From: Hofstenia miamia
Lineage: Eukaryota > Xenacoelomorpha > Acoela
Direction of reading: 5' to 3'
Length of the DNA: 64,000 nt
NCBI GenBank assembly: GCA_004352715.1
Contig: SCFE01000053.1
Span: 244,923 to 308,922, forward strand
This document shows, piece by piece, positions 44,304-56,426 of the stretch. The stretch's first letter is position 1. Every line of letters starts with the position of its first letter. Made by a program: the position numbers and the translations under genes. The notes under the pieces are model-generated. The model was not told where the DNA came from. It worked only from the letters and a program-made list of their open reading frames with translations, and made no database searches.

Positions 44304-47300
44304 CTATAATTTACGAATAAATAATTAATATAATACATACACAAGGCAATAGTAAATAATAAATGGAAGAACATTTATCTCAGTAAACAATATTAAACCA
44401 CAACAAATTATAGACGAAATCAATTATTTAAAATATAGCGTCAGCAATCAGTTCTAATGTGGAATTTTTTTAAAGTTATTGTGTTTACTAGTGCTGGATC
44501 CGGTCAGGTTAAAACCGGTAAAGCCGGTTAATCTGTAGGAGCCTTAATCAGGTTAAAATCCGGTCAAACAATTCTATTGCTGATTATCAAAATATATTGA
44601 TTAAAATGTTTATGGTACTACAAAACAATAGAAATTGTGGGAAGGGGTGCAAAGATTCCTGTTATTGTAATTGTAGTCCTATTCTACATTTTTGCCTTTC
44701 AAATTCTAGAATTGCACTATTTTAAAAAATACCAAATTTGTGGGAAAACGATGCATCAATTCCAACATGCTTATATACGGCTAGTTGTTGCTATATAGAC
44801 TAGATTTAATTTACCCATAAAGTTCTAAATTTCTTAGTTAATCCTTTATCAACACCATTTCGAGTATAACCACACATCTTTTATTCACTAAATTTTGATA
44901 GCCCTGGATCATTCTCAATAATACTTGCTTCATAAAAATCTCATATCTACTTATTCGAAAACGATTATATATATATATATATATANNNNNNNNNNNNNNN
45001 NNNNNNNNNNNNNNNNNNNNNNNNNNNNNNNNNNNNNNNNNNNNNNNNNNNNNNNNNNNNNNNNNNNNNNNNNNNNNNNNNNNNNNNNNNNNNNNNNNNN
45101 NNNNNNNNNNNNNNNNNNNNNNNNNNNNNNNNNNNNNNNNNNNNNNNNNNNNNNNNNNNNNNNNNNNNNNNNNNNNNNNNNNNNNNNNNNNNNNNNNNNN
45201 NNNNNNNNNNNNNNNNNNNNNNNNNNNNNNNNNNNNNNNNNNNNNNNNTATATATATATAATAACCTATCTCCTATCTTAGAACACATGTTTTTCGATTC
45301 TATAATCTTTACCATAATGTGGATATAGGTATAGTATATAGGCTATTAAGAGACGAAAAATGTTTCGTAAAATTTCTCAAAATTGAAAAATAGAAGATAT
45401 TATCGACGATATGATATTGATCATCAATTTGATATTAACAGAAAGGAATAGACCAATTTGATTTTGACATGGAATTGAATACATTTTTCTTTTTAACTTG
45501 GATATGAATATACATACATAGCATATATACATGTAACTAAGCAGGCGCTGGTTTTTAAGGATCCGGTTAAGTTAAGAAGCAATGCGGTCCGGTTAAAGTA
45601 TATTGGGACGCACAGCACTAGTATTTACACGTTAGTAAATAAGATCTTAAGTACATAAAAATGCGGAATTTAAAAATCACTTCTTTTTGATCCTCTTCTG
45701 GCAAAGTAACTTCTTCTGGCGTTTCTAATGAGTCTTTCCCTGATGCCGATGGTACGTCACCATCTCCTTCCACTTCAGATGCAGGATCATCTGATAGTTG
45801 TTCATCAGTCTTTTTAGCTCGCTCAATAGCCGCCATTTTCTCACGATTTTTTGAATCTTTCTAAATAAAATGTTAAAAATCTTAAATACACGAGACAATT
45901 AAATTTAAGAGTAAACTACCTTGCTTGATCTGTTGGCTAAACAATAGGAAATGATAAAGCCGACTGGCAAAATAATGAACATTGCGTATACGATCCACAA
46001 CCACGGTTTGTCTTCTGTTGATTTTACAATTGCATCAATTACACTATCCTAAATAAGTTAGAAAATGACAAATGATTTCATAAACAAATTGTGTTTAAAC
46101 AAAATTTCACTAGAAATCATACAAAGGCTAACTATCAATATCAACTCACTTCCAAATAACACTCTGAAGAAAAACGTAAAGAATTCTAGCAAGCTATTAC
46201 CAAGAACTAATCTTCACATAATAACGATGTACCAAAAATATCGTGATTTTTGATTCCTTAGAATTCGTTATTGCAATACAAAAAATACGCAATGGAACAC
46301 TTCCATTACATCAATATACTCATAAAAATATACAGAGTGGTCAAAAAGTCAGATATCATTGTTACCTTCGCCAGGAAGTAATGAAAGAAAAAAGAACAAT
46401 ATAGACGTATAACTATAGATTTTTTGAATAAAATTATGAATTGAGTAGAAGTCTAAAGAGCAATGTATTATAATTGATCATATCCTTATATTCTTCCTTT
46501 AAAATTCTACCTGACTTTTATATCACCCGTTATATTGTGAAGTTTGAATATTTCAGAATTTCAATTTTAAAATCAATACAATCACTATTTTGGTTAAAAA
46601 CCGCTAGGTTGGCATTTTAAAATTTGCAAGATTTGGTATTAATTTTTCTGACTTTTCTTAAAAATATATAAAACGAATCATTAAAAGTTGTAATAATTTT
46701 ATGATTATTTTTTTTAGATGTATTCATTATTCCACAAAAGCAATATATTAATTTCATCCTGTGATCAATAAGATGTACGGTAAATATTTGTTTATATATT
46801 ACATATTAATTGAGTATATAATGGGTATTTTTATACTTAGCTATATCCTAGGGTTAAATAAATTTTTACTATGTTTTTCCGAAAGATTCAATTCAGTTGA
46901 ACATTTTATTGAAGAAAAACAAAGTTCCACTCAAGATATGATCAAAATGTTGTTACCTATAAAATGTAAAACTCCCAGCAATATTCAAATGAAAAAAGCA
47001 TGTAAATTAAATTGTTGATTTTGAACAACTAATTGAAATAAATTGATTTAAAATACCTTTCTATAACAGATCAATTTGTAATGTATAATTGTTACTGATG
47101 TTTCTTTAGCTACCAAATAAAAATAATTGATGAAAATGAAAAATAAGTGTATCTACCTGAACACTACTTTTTAGACATGTGCTAAAAATTAAAAGCTATG
47201 ATGTGCCAAGTGTTGAAACAACTCAGCTATATTATAATAAGTGATCCAAAAAAGAAGCGCTCCGGAGCCTATGAAAAAAACAATAAACCCAGGTTTTTTA

Positions 47301-50300
47301 AATAGAATTTTAACTACATTCCTGGCTTTTTGGATTATCACATAAAAAGAAACTCAGTCCTAGTATAGCAAATACATGCTTTTACAGTAGGTATAAAGTA
47401 TAAAACACAGTGACAAATAATTCTACATGCACAAAAAATCACGAAAAAACGAGTTTGTACTGCATGCTATGGGCTCACTGACGAATAATGCAAAAGCAAA
47501 AGGCGATTGTATTCATCGATGCGTTGTAGAAACTTCTAATATTCAAGGAAAAGTCTTTAAACAAAAATATCAAATAATCACCAAAATCATACAATAAAAT
47601 GTCCATTAATTCATTTTAATAAACATGCTAAACTACATCAACTGAACACACCATTTTAAAGCGAGAAAGAATGGAGAAACATTAGATCAGTTAAAACTAT
47701 TAAAGAAATATCATTTTGCATTCATAGAGAACAGTCAAGAAGCATTTCGTATCCAACAATTTCGTCACTAAAATTCTTTTATGAATTGTCTTACCGAACT
47801 GGGAATTCCGCGTCGTTCAAGTTCTTTCTTCTTGGCCCATGTTTTTTCAGCCCACTCATTAGCTTCCGTTAGACTGCTAGTTATGATGAAATTATCGAAC
47901 ATTATTTCTGCAGACATTGACCACAACTCCAAACTTAATCCATTCTAAATAATTACTCAATAAGTATTTGGATATAAAACTTTAAATGTAAATCCGTGAG
48001 ACTGAGTATTAATTTTTCGAACACAAACTTCGGTATAAGATAAAGGACATTATTTAACATCTAACAAAAGCGAATTTATACTTAAATTTTAGTACCAACT
48101 TTAATACTTATGTTGTGTTTGCATGACATTCAACAAAAAATGTAATTTTATTATATAATCTTAAAGGAAAAGATACGGATGTACGATTATAATAACCTCA
48201 AAGCAACTAAAGAACTTAACGGATAGTCTTCAAATAGGGTTATATAATAAGAAATTTTATACACATTAAGGTAAACGTGGGGTGAGGAGGCGGCGGCTCC
48301 CTTCAAAACACAAAGCAAAAATGTTTACTGTTAATAGAGGTAATCAGAAAATTTGGTCAGCAAACATGATACTTTATTAGGTAAGTACTTGCTTCAGACC
48401 TGGCGATATGCGCTTTTGCACTGTTAAATTTGTTGACTGGCGGTGGAGAAAAATTTCCCACTCAGACCTTAGCCCTCCAGATCTTCCGAATTATTACGCC
48501 TATGTTAACAATAATGGATGAGGAAATTAAATATTAAACCGTTAAAGCGGTGTCTATCGGTGATAGACCAACCAATATTATAATACTGGAAATAATTGAT
48601 CGCTATGATAATAGCTAATTAATATTAAATGTAGTCCAGAAAAACTAGAGAACAATTTAAAAGCATCATTCTACATTTTGTTTTATGGGTATCTGCTGAA
48701 TTAAAAAAAAATTAGCAGCATTCGCCAGGTATCAAAATTATTTAGAAATAAAATATTTCAAAATACTAACGATCGAAGTGAGAGAAGCGAATGGATTATC
48801 ATCTTCAAAGTAATTGGGGTTCGCTATTTTTCTTGGAGCCCATATGCCCTTGTAATTTGGATTATCAATCATTGGTGCACTCCATTTACCCTTATACAAA
48901 GGATTAGAAGTCATGGGAGGCTGCCAAATACCACATTTTCCATCCTTACATATTGGATTTTCTAAATTACGAAGCAAAATAAATATGAAAATAATCGCAA
49001 ACTTCTTTATAATTCAGTTACAAAATTTAATAGATTTGGAATTCCTAAATCATAAAAAGCATGAAATACATAAAGCCAATCACACATTATTCAATAAGAA
49101 ATCATATTTCCCCAAAGTAAATATAAAAATAATCACTCAATAAAAAATGTTCTACTAAATACTTTGGATAATTGGAATGGTATCATAAACCCCTTAATTG
49201 AGTAAAATATTCTGCTAGTACACCACAAAACTAAATAAATCTTTGATAATAATGGCCTTTGTAAAATATTTTCTGAAATCAAATATGACATTAGCTCGTT
49301 AAATAGAGCTATAGATGTCATAGGTTAGCTAAATTATAATCGTGAGCGTTAACGTCGTAATCAATTAAATATTTGGAATGTGCAAATACAACAAAGGCTG
49401 TGAATGAGCAAACGTAATCTTAATCATAATTTTGTAAACATCCAAGACAAAATGACATAGTCAACAAACAAATCAGAAAACATGAAATCTCAAAGTAATG
49501 GCCAATGGTGATGGAAATTTGTTTGTTGAAGATCATTGATTAGTTATGATATATTGCGAGGTATATTAACTATAAAATCTCACCAATTAATGGTGCTTCC
49601 CATTCTCCATCCAATGAATCATCCCTAAACATAACATATACTAACATCCATTAAAAAAAGAATACCAATCATCTGGACGCTCAGCTCTTGGATCAGGAAT
49701 ATATTGATCTTCATTATCCAACCAATCAGTTGGTTTCACAGCTTCCTCGTCGACAATCTTTTCTGGTTGGCTTTCATCCCTTAAATAATCATTAGTGTTT
49801 AAAGAAGTACAAATTGCTTGACTAGTATCGAACGATATGCATATGCATCAAACTGATAAATAAATTAATTCTATATAAAACTATATAATACTACAGTATT
49901 TAATTAATCTGTTATTCATTAATACAATGTGGTACCGTTTAGTATGCGGAAAACGTTTCAGCTAAATTATTTAAAATGCCATTGCATTATATTTTTTTCT
50001 ATTTAATTGTAGGTACGATTATCATTAGCGAATTTGATAGAGCAGAAAAATTGATACTGGTTGCAAAACATTAATAATTCTTACCAGTCATCTGGCTTGA
50101 CAGCATCCGGATCAGAAATTTTTGGATTTTCATCCCAATCTTCTGGTTTTTTGTCATTTGGGTCATCGATTTCTTTGGGAGGTGCAACAGGTGGCCTAAA
50201 TTATATTTATTGTATGAAAAACATTAATAAAATTACTTAAAATCCTTTAGAAGACTTCCACTGTGCACTTGTTCTTGGTCAATGAGAATTTGAAACTCAT

Positions 50301-51172
50301 TGTCAGGACTGACAATTAATGTAAAAAGATGAGTAAATTTGTCAGTAAAAACGTGCTTTACTTTGTCAGCTGGTGGCATTGACGCATGTTTTTCCTAAAT
50401 AAATAAATTATAAAATCCTAACATGCTGAATAATCAATTGAAAATAAGCATGTTATTTAAGCACGCTGTATTTTTTCAGCTTATAAGGTACTGTTATTTC
50501 GATTTCTAAATCTAATACTTTCACAGTGTAATACTTGAATAGATAAAGATCTACCTCATACTCAGAAGTGACTGGGTGTTTATATCTAAAAATGAAATGA
50601 ACTTTGTCTTCATTGCCGCAGCGATCTGGTCCGAACATGATAGAATAGCCAGTCTTATCATTTAAATCAGATAATTTGACACCATTATCACTAGCAAGCA
50701 ATTTGATATAAGCGCCTCCACAATCTTGCCCTTCTTGAAACTTGATGTCATACCTAGAATACAGTAAAAAATGTTATGTAAAAAGTAGCATTACTGAACA
50801 ACAAGTGATTTTTCTTCAAATACAAATTCTTTGTTTAAAGGTACGGAAATAGCATGATGTTTCGCAGGGGACTTTAAAACTAAACCCAAATCACCACTCA
50901 AAGCCTTTGATGAAGCCTCTTCAATATTCCATAAACCATCATATTTAGACAAACTTTCATCAACACCATCTTTACGAGCAGAACTTTTAATCCAGCTAAA
51001 TATACAATTGTGAACATTACTACAAAGTATTCGCGTATATCAGTTTCTGAACATTCTTAAACCTGTCTTTATTGGGATTTTAGATGCAATTGTTATTAAG
51101 GTGGCATGATTTTCGCATGTAATATACAGTGCTGGTCAACTATTTTTCATGACTATTATCTACAATGGATAT

Positions 51173-51205
<33 letters not shown>

Positions 51206-51343
51206 NNNNNNNNNNNNNNNNNNNNNNNNNNNNNNNNNNNNNNNNNNNNNNNNNNNNNNNNNNNNNNNNNNNNNNNNNNNNNNNNNNNNNNNNNNNNNNN
51301 NNNNNNNNNNNNNNNNNNNNNNNNNNNNNNNNNNNNNNNNTTT

Positions 51344-51383
<40 letters not shown>

Positions 51384-54380
51384 GTCAAAATAGACAAAAA
51401 TCTTAACAAAAAATCTAATTTACAATATTCTAATATTTACTTTGTATTGTTCAGGGTATATTGTGAAATTTGGCAGCACTAAATTGTATGTTCATATCTG
51501 TCCCTTCTGTTTCAAATATGTAAGTAGTGTACTATGACTAATGAGTGTAAGATTGAATGGCTCAGGCAACCGAGCAATCAGAGGTCTTCTGTAAATTTTA
51601 GCACTTTCTACATTCATAAATGCTGGAAATTTTTACTCTATGTACTATTTACGACACTATGGCCAAATTAAGAGATTTAACTTCAGAAAAACGAGCTGCA
51701 ATCTGTTCTTCACTTGAGCACACCAGTAAGAATAACTCTCAGATTGCCAAAGATCATGGAGTCCGTGAAACACCTATTCGACGACTTACGTCAAACCTGC
51801 ATTTGGGATCTCCAAGAAAATATGATAGTCAGCGAGTTGGAAGGTTTGGTAAAAAACGCAGGATATCTAAACGAGCTGCAAGTGTTGTGATTAGAGAAGT
51901 TAAGAAAGACCGTCTCCAATCCTCAGGCAATATACGAAACTACTTGGTAGCACATGGAGTTGACGTTTCTGCAAGAACAGTGAGACGATGTCTTATTAAA
52001 GAAGCTGCTAGAATGATATGAGAACCCTGACGAGTGGTTATTTCAACGGTACATCTCCAAGTTGTCTATGAAGTGCTTTCAGAAAGCTTTCATCCGGCTA
52101 TTATAGTGGCCAGGGAACATCCTCGATTTCAACCCCATTGAGAATGTGCGGGGCTACATGAAGACCAAAGTACGAGAGGAACCCCTAACTAACAACAAAT
52201 ACCTCATTTCCAAACTTATTTGGCTATGATATTACGATCGTTCCATCACAGTCATGTATGAGAAGCGCGTTAATTCCATGCTGAAAATATGTGATTTCAA
52301 ACAAGAGAAGTTTTACAAAGTATTAGAGTATTGTAAACTAGATATTTGTTAAAAAACTATTTTTCTTGTATATATTGTTGTGTATGAGGTGATTTGATAT
52401 GAAAAATAAATAATGAAAATAAGCTATGTTAAAATTATAAATAATAGATAATCATAAAAATAGTAATTCGTCTAATAATTGGTATTTGAAGATTATATTT
52501 ATAAAATACCCCATCAAATAGCATAATTTCGGCTACGCCAACTCTTTCAGAATTAGGAATGCATAATTTCCAACTTTAGGCTACATTCTACTTGTCAAAC
52601 AATTCTGTAACAAAATGAATGTTAAAAATTGCTCTATAAATAATACAACTTTCAAAAAAAGATCTTGCTTTTCTAGATTTGAACAAAGGAATCAAAATAT
52701 TTTAGAGAAAATGCATTAAAAATTGTTTTTAATTCTTGGGAGGATGTCTCATGCCCCCAAATGACAAATAGAGAAATACCAAATTAATATCGATAAATTT
52801 TGTTTAATTCGTAAAAAATATTTTAAAGCTGATAAATCTAATCGTGAAACAAATTCTTAAAGAAATAGTCACATAATACCAAACATTAGTAAACATAAAC
52901 ATTAATGCTTTCTGCAACTTGCTACTTCATGCAAACCTGTTACATGAATTTAATATAATAAGCGACACTTATTCTATCATCACACTTGGATTATTAGGAG
53001 GGAAACAGATAGGCATATGGATACTCAAAGCACATATTTAATAAATTTATCATTGACACGATAACGTGAATTGTACTGCTCTGTTTTCAAATCACTGCTT
53101 ATTTCTCACAGATTTAGTTTCCACATACATCACTATCGTATTTGCGGCTAATAACAAACCATACAAAATCAATCTGCAAAATTTAACTAAGCACGTCTAC
53201 TTACATAGTGTCGTGTGATCAAGGGTTACAAAAATTAATTGATTGGAAGCCTTGCAATTAATTGGGATATAAAATGCCACTATTTTCACCAAATTTGTTG
53301 CTCATAGTGAAATTAAATGTGATTAAATTAAATATGAAATTAAAACAGAAGAGACAAACGATTTTGCTGTTAGTATTTTGCGAAAACGGCAAAAATTGCA
53401 TCTACCTAAAATGTAATTGGACTGCCAGTTTTTACTTGGAACCTCAAATCTCCAAGAGAGGTTCTTTAGTAAGGCGGGATATGTGCACAATGATTGTAGA
53501 AAAAGATTATCGCCAATGAATCTTGAAATGCTGTTGTTTTTAAAAAGTTACCCGGCGTTTCTGGGATGAAGAACTTGTTGAGGGATTATTTTGTAAATGA
53601 GTGCCTTTATTTTTAAATTTGAGTTGACAAATTTAATCTTGCTTTCAACCGATTTTGTAAATTAAGCTACGCCAATTAAATGCAAATAATTGAATAATTC
53701 ATTGTCAAGAGACGATAAATTCAATTAATTGATTGGAAGGCGAATAATTGATTGGAAGGTGCCCAATTAATTTTTATAACCCAGGCGTATTACACTTACA
53801 CTTCTGGTTGATATTCAAATTTTTGATAATTACTGATGAGACTAGTCGTAATTGCATTTAATACATTATAGGAAATTTCAATAAATCATTAACACTTTCC
53901 TCACTCTTCTTTTAAACAAATTTTGCATCTGGACTAGCTAGCAATTTAGACGACTTCTATATTTATGAACAAGAATCTAAAATATAGAGCATTTCAGCGT
54001 AGCATATCAAATGTATAATTTTTCCTTACTCTTCACATCAAAGCATCATACATTTTTAAAATGTTAAAATTTGTTAAGTGTTATAAAACAACATCATACC
54101 GTTTGTCCAGATCGGCATGATCAAAATGTTCAGAAAAGAAGATATCATCAGATTGGAAAACCTCTGGTGAATTATAGGCAATTTCTTCATTATTGGTTTC
54201 AGTAGGCGTTGTCTAAATAACATGAACATTTAAATGTATATTTAATACAATTAGAACAACAGTTTATTATAATATGCAGCTGTAAGAAATCTATTGGGTG
54301 TTCATTATTTAAGAAGGTAAACATGAATTTATTCAAAAATCAAAATAAGTCAAATTTAATGCAATGCTATATATATATAT

Positions 54381-54415
<35 letters not shown>

Positions 54416-54531
54416 NNNNNNNNNNNNNNNNNNNNNNNNNNNNNNNNNNNNNNNNNNNNNNNNNNNNNNNNNNNNNNNNNNNNNNNNNNNNNNNNNNNNN
54501 NNNNNNNNNNNNNNNNNNNNNNNNNNNNNNN

Positions 54532-54568
<37 letters not shown>

Positions 54569-54689
54569 ATAAACATGAATGAATATTCTTAGCAGCGATA
54601 AATGTTTAACTTACTTCTAAATGCTCATCATCATTTCCAAACACCATTATGAAGAATACAAAAAGGACTATAAAAGTATGCGAACGCAT
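44238..54689 (-). CDS. CANX: Calnexin, ER lectin chaperone, 13 coding exons, complete
   Basis: Exons joined by GT-AG introns with all phases consistent: 54689-54615, 54212-54100, 50995-50795, 50753-50555, 50394-50237, 50195-50085, 49779-49666, 49624-49584, 48961-48771, 47944-47795, 46048-45920, 45860-45681, 44303-44238; 1728 nt, 575 residues. Signal peptide 1-18. Lectin domain: C141/C175 disulfide pair and sugar-binding Y145, K147, Y166, M169, E197, E407 all present. P-domain of KPEDWDE- and NPNYKG-type repeats spans about 249-400. Membrane segment 467-487. The acidic cytosolic tail ends RSRKD. Calnexin holds monoglucosylated glycoproteins in the ER lumen for folding with ERp57. No stop or shift: functional. 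The P-domain cysteine loop is C-x4-C, one residue shorter than the vertebrate C-x5-C. Confidence 0.97.
44489..45620. mobile_element. hAT-type non-autonomous element in calnexin intron 12
   Basis: Ends TAGTGCTG at 44489 and CAGCACTA at 45620. Flanks GTGTTTAC (44481-44488) and GTATTTAC (45621-45628) match 7 of 8. Sub-terminal GGTTAAAACCGG/CCGGTTAA motifs occur at both sides. The interior includes a (TA)n with a 263-N gap (44986-45248). No ORF. Confidence 0.85.
45681..45860 (-). CDS. CANX: Calnexin exon 12: acidic cytosolic tail
   Basis: 60 codons, lysine-rich at first, then a serine/glutamate/aspartate tail ([19 protein letters not shown]) typical of the phosphorylated calnexin tail. Confidence 0.93.
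45920..46048 (-). CDS. CANX: Calnexin exon 11: transmembrane segment
   Basis: [14 protein letters not shown], then [19 protein letters not shown]: one membrane helix with a conserved proline and a basic cytosolic flank. Confidence 0.96.
46333..46530. mobile_element. Tc1/mariner-type MITE, 198 bp, in calnexin intron 10
   Basis: CAGAGTGGTCAAAAAGTCAG at the left pairs with the right end (minus) ACGGGTGATATAAAAGTCAG. TA flanks both (46331-46332, 46531-46532). No coding capacity. Confidence 0.8.
47241..47341. repeat. Short inverted-repeat element in calnexin intron 10
   Basis: GTGATCCAAAAA at the left and (minus) GTGATAATCCAAAAA at the right, about 100 bp apart, with a GC-rich inner GCGCTCCGGAGC. 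It may be a tiny MITE. No clear target duplication. Confidence 0.4.
47795..47944 (-). CDS. CANX: Calnexin exon 10: end of lectin domain
   Basis: [20 protein letters not shown] is the closing lectin strand, including E407. A charged helix follows, ending [10 protein letters not shown]. Confidence 0.97.
48771..48961 (-). CDS. CANX: Calnexin exon 9: type-2 repeats
   Basis: [17 protein letters not shown], then [20 protein letters not shown] and [11 protein letters not shown]. The cysteine pair (C342/C347) is spaced C-x4-C. Confidence 0.97.
49584..49624 (-). CDS. CANX: Calnexin exon 8: 41-nt mini-exon
   Basis: Encodes [13 protein letters not shown], the conserved 'DMDGEWEAP' tip of the P-domain arm. 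The mini-exon and the upstream intron are both 41 nt. Confidence 0.95.
49666..49779 (-). CDS. CANX: Calnexin exon 7: P-domain repeats
   Basis: Type-1 repeats continue: [20 protein letters not shown] and [10 protein letters not shown]. Followed by a 41-nt intron. Confidence 0.96.
50085..50195 (-). CDS. CANX: Calnexin exon 6: P-domain repeats
   Basis: [20 protein letters not shown], then [17 protein letters not shown], the first calnexin type-1 repeats. Separated from exon 5 by a 41-nt intron. Confidence 0.97.
50237..50394 (-). CDS. CANX: Calnexin exon 5
   Basis: [20 protein letters not shown], then [20 protein letters not shown], the last lectin strands before the P-domain. E197 is the sugar-site glutamate. 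Confidence 0.96.
50555..50753 (-). CDS. CANX: Calnexin exon 4
   Basis: [19 protein letters not shown] and [19 protein letters not shown] carry the disulfide pair and four lectin-site residues. It is preceded by an intron of only 41 nt. Confidence 0.97.
50795..50995 (-). CDS. CANX: Calnexin exon 3
   Basis: Lectin domain, residues 63-130: [39 protein letters not shown], all standard calnexin strands. The exon ends in phase 2 (CA|G). Confidence 0.96.
51127..52352 (+). mobile_element. Tc1-like transposon remnant in calnexin intron 2
   Basis: The left end CAGTGCTGGTCAACTATTTTT at 51127 follows a TA and matches the classic Tc1 terminus. (TA)n with a 135-N gap (51206-51340) lies inside. The broken transposase follows. 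No matching right end is visible after the ORF, so the 3' terminus is lost. It sits opposite to calnexin transcription. Confidence 0.8.
51659..52352 (+). pseudogene. Tc1-like transposase with internal deletion
   Basis: The ATG at 51659 gives [20 protein letters not shown] and the first helix-turn-helix. A basic linker ([13 protein letters not shown]) leads to the second helix-turn-helix, [20 protein letters not shown], ending CLIKEAARM at 52018. Most of the catalytic core, with both aspartates, is missing. The C-terminal part resumes in other frames: [20 protein letters not shown] near 52120 (the glutamate of DDE is in IEN), then [17 protein letters not shown]. Dead copy. Confidence 0.88.
53226..53785 (+). 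mobile_element. hAT remnant in calnexin intron 2
   Basis: Ends pair as GGGTTACAAAAATTAATTG (53223 on) and, on the minus strand, GGGTTATAAAAATTAATTG (near 53780). 'attgattggaag' repeats lie at both ends. Inside, read in one frame at about 53455-53560, is [11 protein letters not shown] and [16 protein letters not shown], the C-terminal dimerisation block of hAT transposases. The rest of the enzyme is unreadable. The 8-bp duplication is not clean. Confidence 0.7.
54100..54212 (-). CDS. CANX: Calnexin exon 2
   Basis: Residues 26-63. Threonine/glutamate-rich linker, then [19 protein letters not shown], the 'FAD.FD' entry of the lectin domain. Phase 2 donor GTATGA. The next intron is 3.1 kb and holds the Tc1-like and hAT remnants. 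Confidence 0.94.
54370..54565. repeat. (TA)n microsatellite with 116-N gap, calnexin intron 1
   Basis: TA runs at 54369-54415 and 54532-54556 flank N at 54416-54531. YIYIYI-type frames over it are artefacts. Confidence 0.97.
54615..54689 (-). CDS. CANX: Calnexin exon 1: start and signal peptide
   Basis: The ATG at 54689-54687 opens [18 protein letters not shown], a short charged start plus hydrophobic core, then an acidic mature N-terminus. Donor GTAAGT. 'TTTAAG' eight bases before the ATG resembles a splice acceptor, so a 5' UTR intron or spliced leader may join there. Confidence 0.92.
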
Positions 54690-54699
54690 CTCTCCACCT

Positions 54700-56400
54700 T
54701 AAACAAGAAGATCAAGAATTTATAATAATATAAAAAATGTAAAATATTCAGTATTTTTATAATGACAATAATTCAGCGACGATATATTACAAATAAATTT
54801 TTCACAAAATACGCTTACGGCTTCTAATTCTATTCTCTACAAACAAGGCAATATTCCATCATTATACAATTAAATCATTTTTAAAAATTATAAAAATCTA
54901 ATGTGTTGAAAAATTAAAAATATCAATCAACATGCATGCATGCTACTATCAATACATTCGTTCTTCATTTTTGGAATTTAACCTTGTTTAATAAAAATTA
55001 AGCTGTTAAATGTCATGAAAGAGAAATGATAAATGCGCAAACTGCAATGGTGTTTGAACTAATGTCATTTATTTTTTGCTATATATACGAAAATATAAAT
55101 CAATTTTAGCTGTATACATGCATACTGCCCTAAATTTTCTAATCTATGAAAAACAGGTGGTCTTAGAAATTGGAAACTTCATTTTGTCTTTCAACTTTTG
55201 TATTAAAAATACACAAATGAGCTAAATTCATAATCATAAAGTGCAGTTTTACATTGAAAAAACAATAGATGAACGCTACTTAAAAGGTTTTCATTTCGCA
55301 TTGTAGGTATATGTATTTGATGTTAAGATTTATTACTGAAATATGAGGTAAAGTAGAGATTCGCACTAGTTTCAATTTATTGTAGAAATTCTGCTTTTCA
55401 TAATAATATCAAGTTTAATTGGAATTATAATGAAAAGACATCCATAAACGACGAAATAAAATTATTTATTAAACTAATTATGAGAATTTGTGACATTTCT
55501 TTTTGATAGTCGAAACCATGCGCTAGGTTTCAAACATTTCGATTGTTAATCATTTCTCAATGTCCTATTAAGCGCATTTATAACATCATTGCTTAATGAT
55601 ATTTTAAGTTGGAATGTAGTAGACGAATAAATAGAGGCGTAGTATGGGAATTCAAATCCTGTTCACTTCATACATTTTCCACATATACCTTATATAAGAT
55701 TTTTACATATTGCTGAGATTAGCAAACGGTATGACGCACGAAAATTTACTTTCTGAAAAAATATGACAGCGTTTTGTACGCAAAAGTCGAAATTCATTGA
55801 ACGTGATATATGCCATGTCACTTGCATAAAGCATAAATAAGCTATGTATAAAAATCTAATTATATTAATTTCTTACAAAAAAATGGTGTAAATATTCTAA
55901 ATTAAAACTGCAACAACGTATTGAATAATCAACAACCGTACTGTTTGTGGAGGCATAGAGTACATAACGTATCTACAACTAGTATATAGAAAGCAAAATT
56001 TCTAATGGAATAATCTCAACTGAAACAATCTCAACCAGAATAATCTTAATAAGAATTATCTGAAGCACTTCTGCTTAACTAAATCTGAAGACGATAGTTA
56101 CTAAATGTTAAATTTGTGTTAATACATAAGAAATTTTCAACATTGGTTTTTTTAATTTATCAATGTATCTAAAGTCTAGTCTCTAAATCAACCTAATGCA
56201 ACAAGATGTCAGCGTTGACAGAGAAAGAATAATTGTCTATTATTAAAAAATTACAGGATACATAAGTACATTTGTGCAAATCGAAAGTTTTTAGTTTTAA
56301 TCAAGTTCTTATCCTTGGTGAGATTTCTAAATAAATTGAAATACATATACTTTCTCCCGCTTTGAATTAATTTCTACATTCTATTTCCTGCTTTGTAAAC
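54700..56400. other. Upstream region of calnexin, no further gene recognised
   Basis: AT-rich DNA. A possible 5' UTR exon donor (minus strand AAGCCGTAAGCG) lies near 54815. TATAAATAC occurs at 56408 on plus, just before the candidate exon at 56.43 kb. Confidence 0.35.
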
Positions 56401-56426
56401 CCGAAATTATAAATACCCCGACAGGC

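Noticed and set aside
46761-47018. 85-codon plus-strand ORF in calnexin intron 10
   Set aside because: Antisense within an intron, no recognised domain; AT-rich DNA easily yields such frames.
54323-54592. YIYIYI-rich proteins over TA repeats
   Set aside because: They are translations of (TA)n microsatellites and N runs; the same applies near 44.9, 51.2, 57.3, 61.2 and 62.5 kb.
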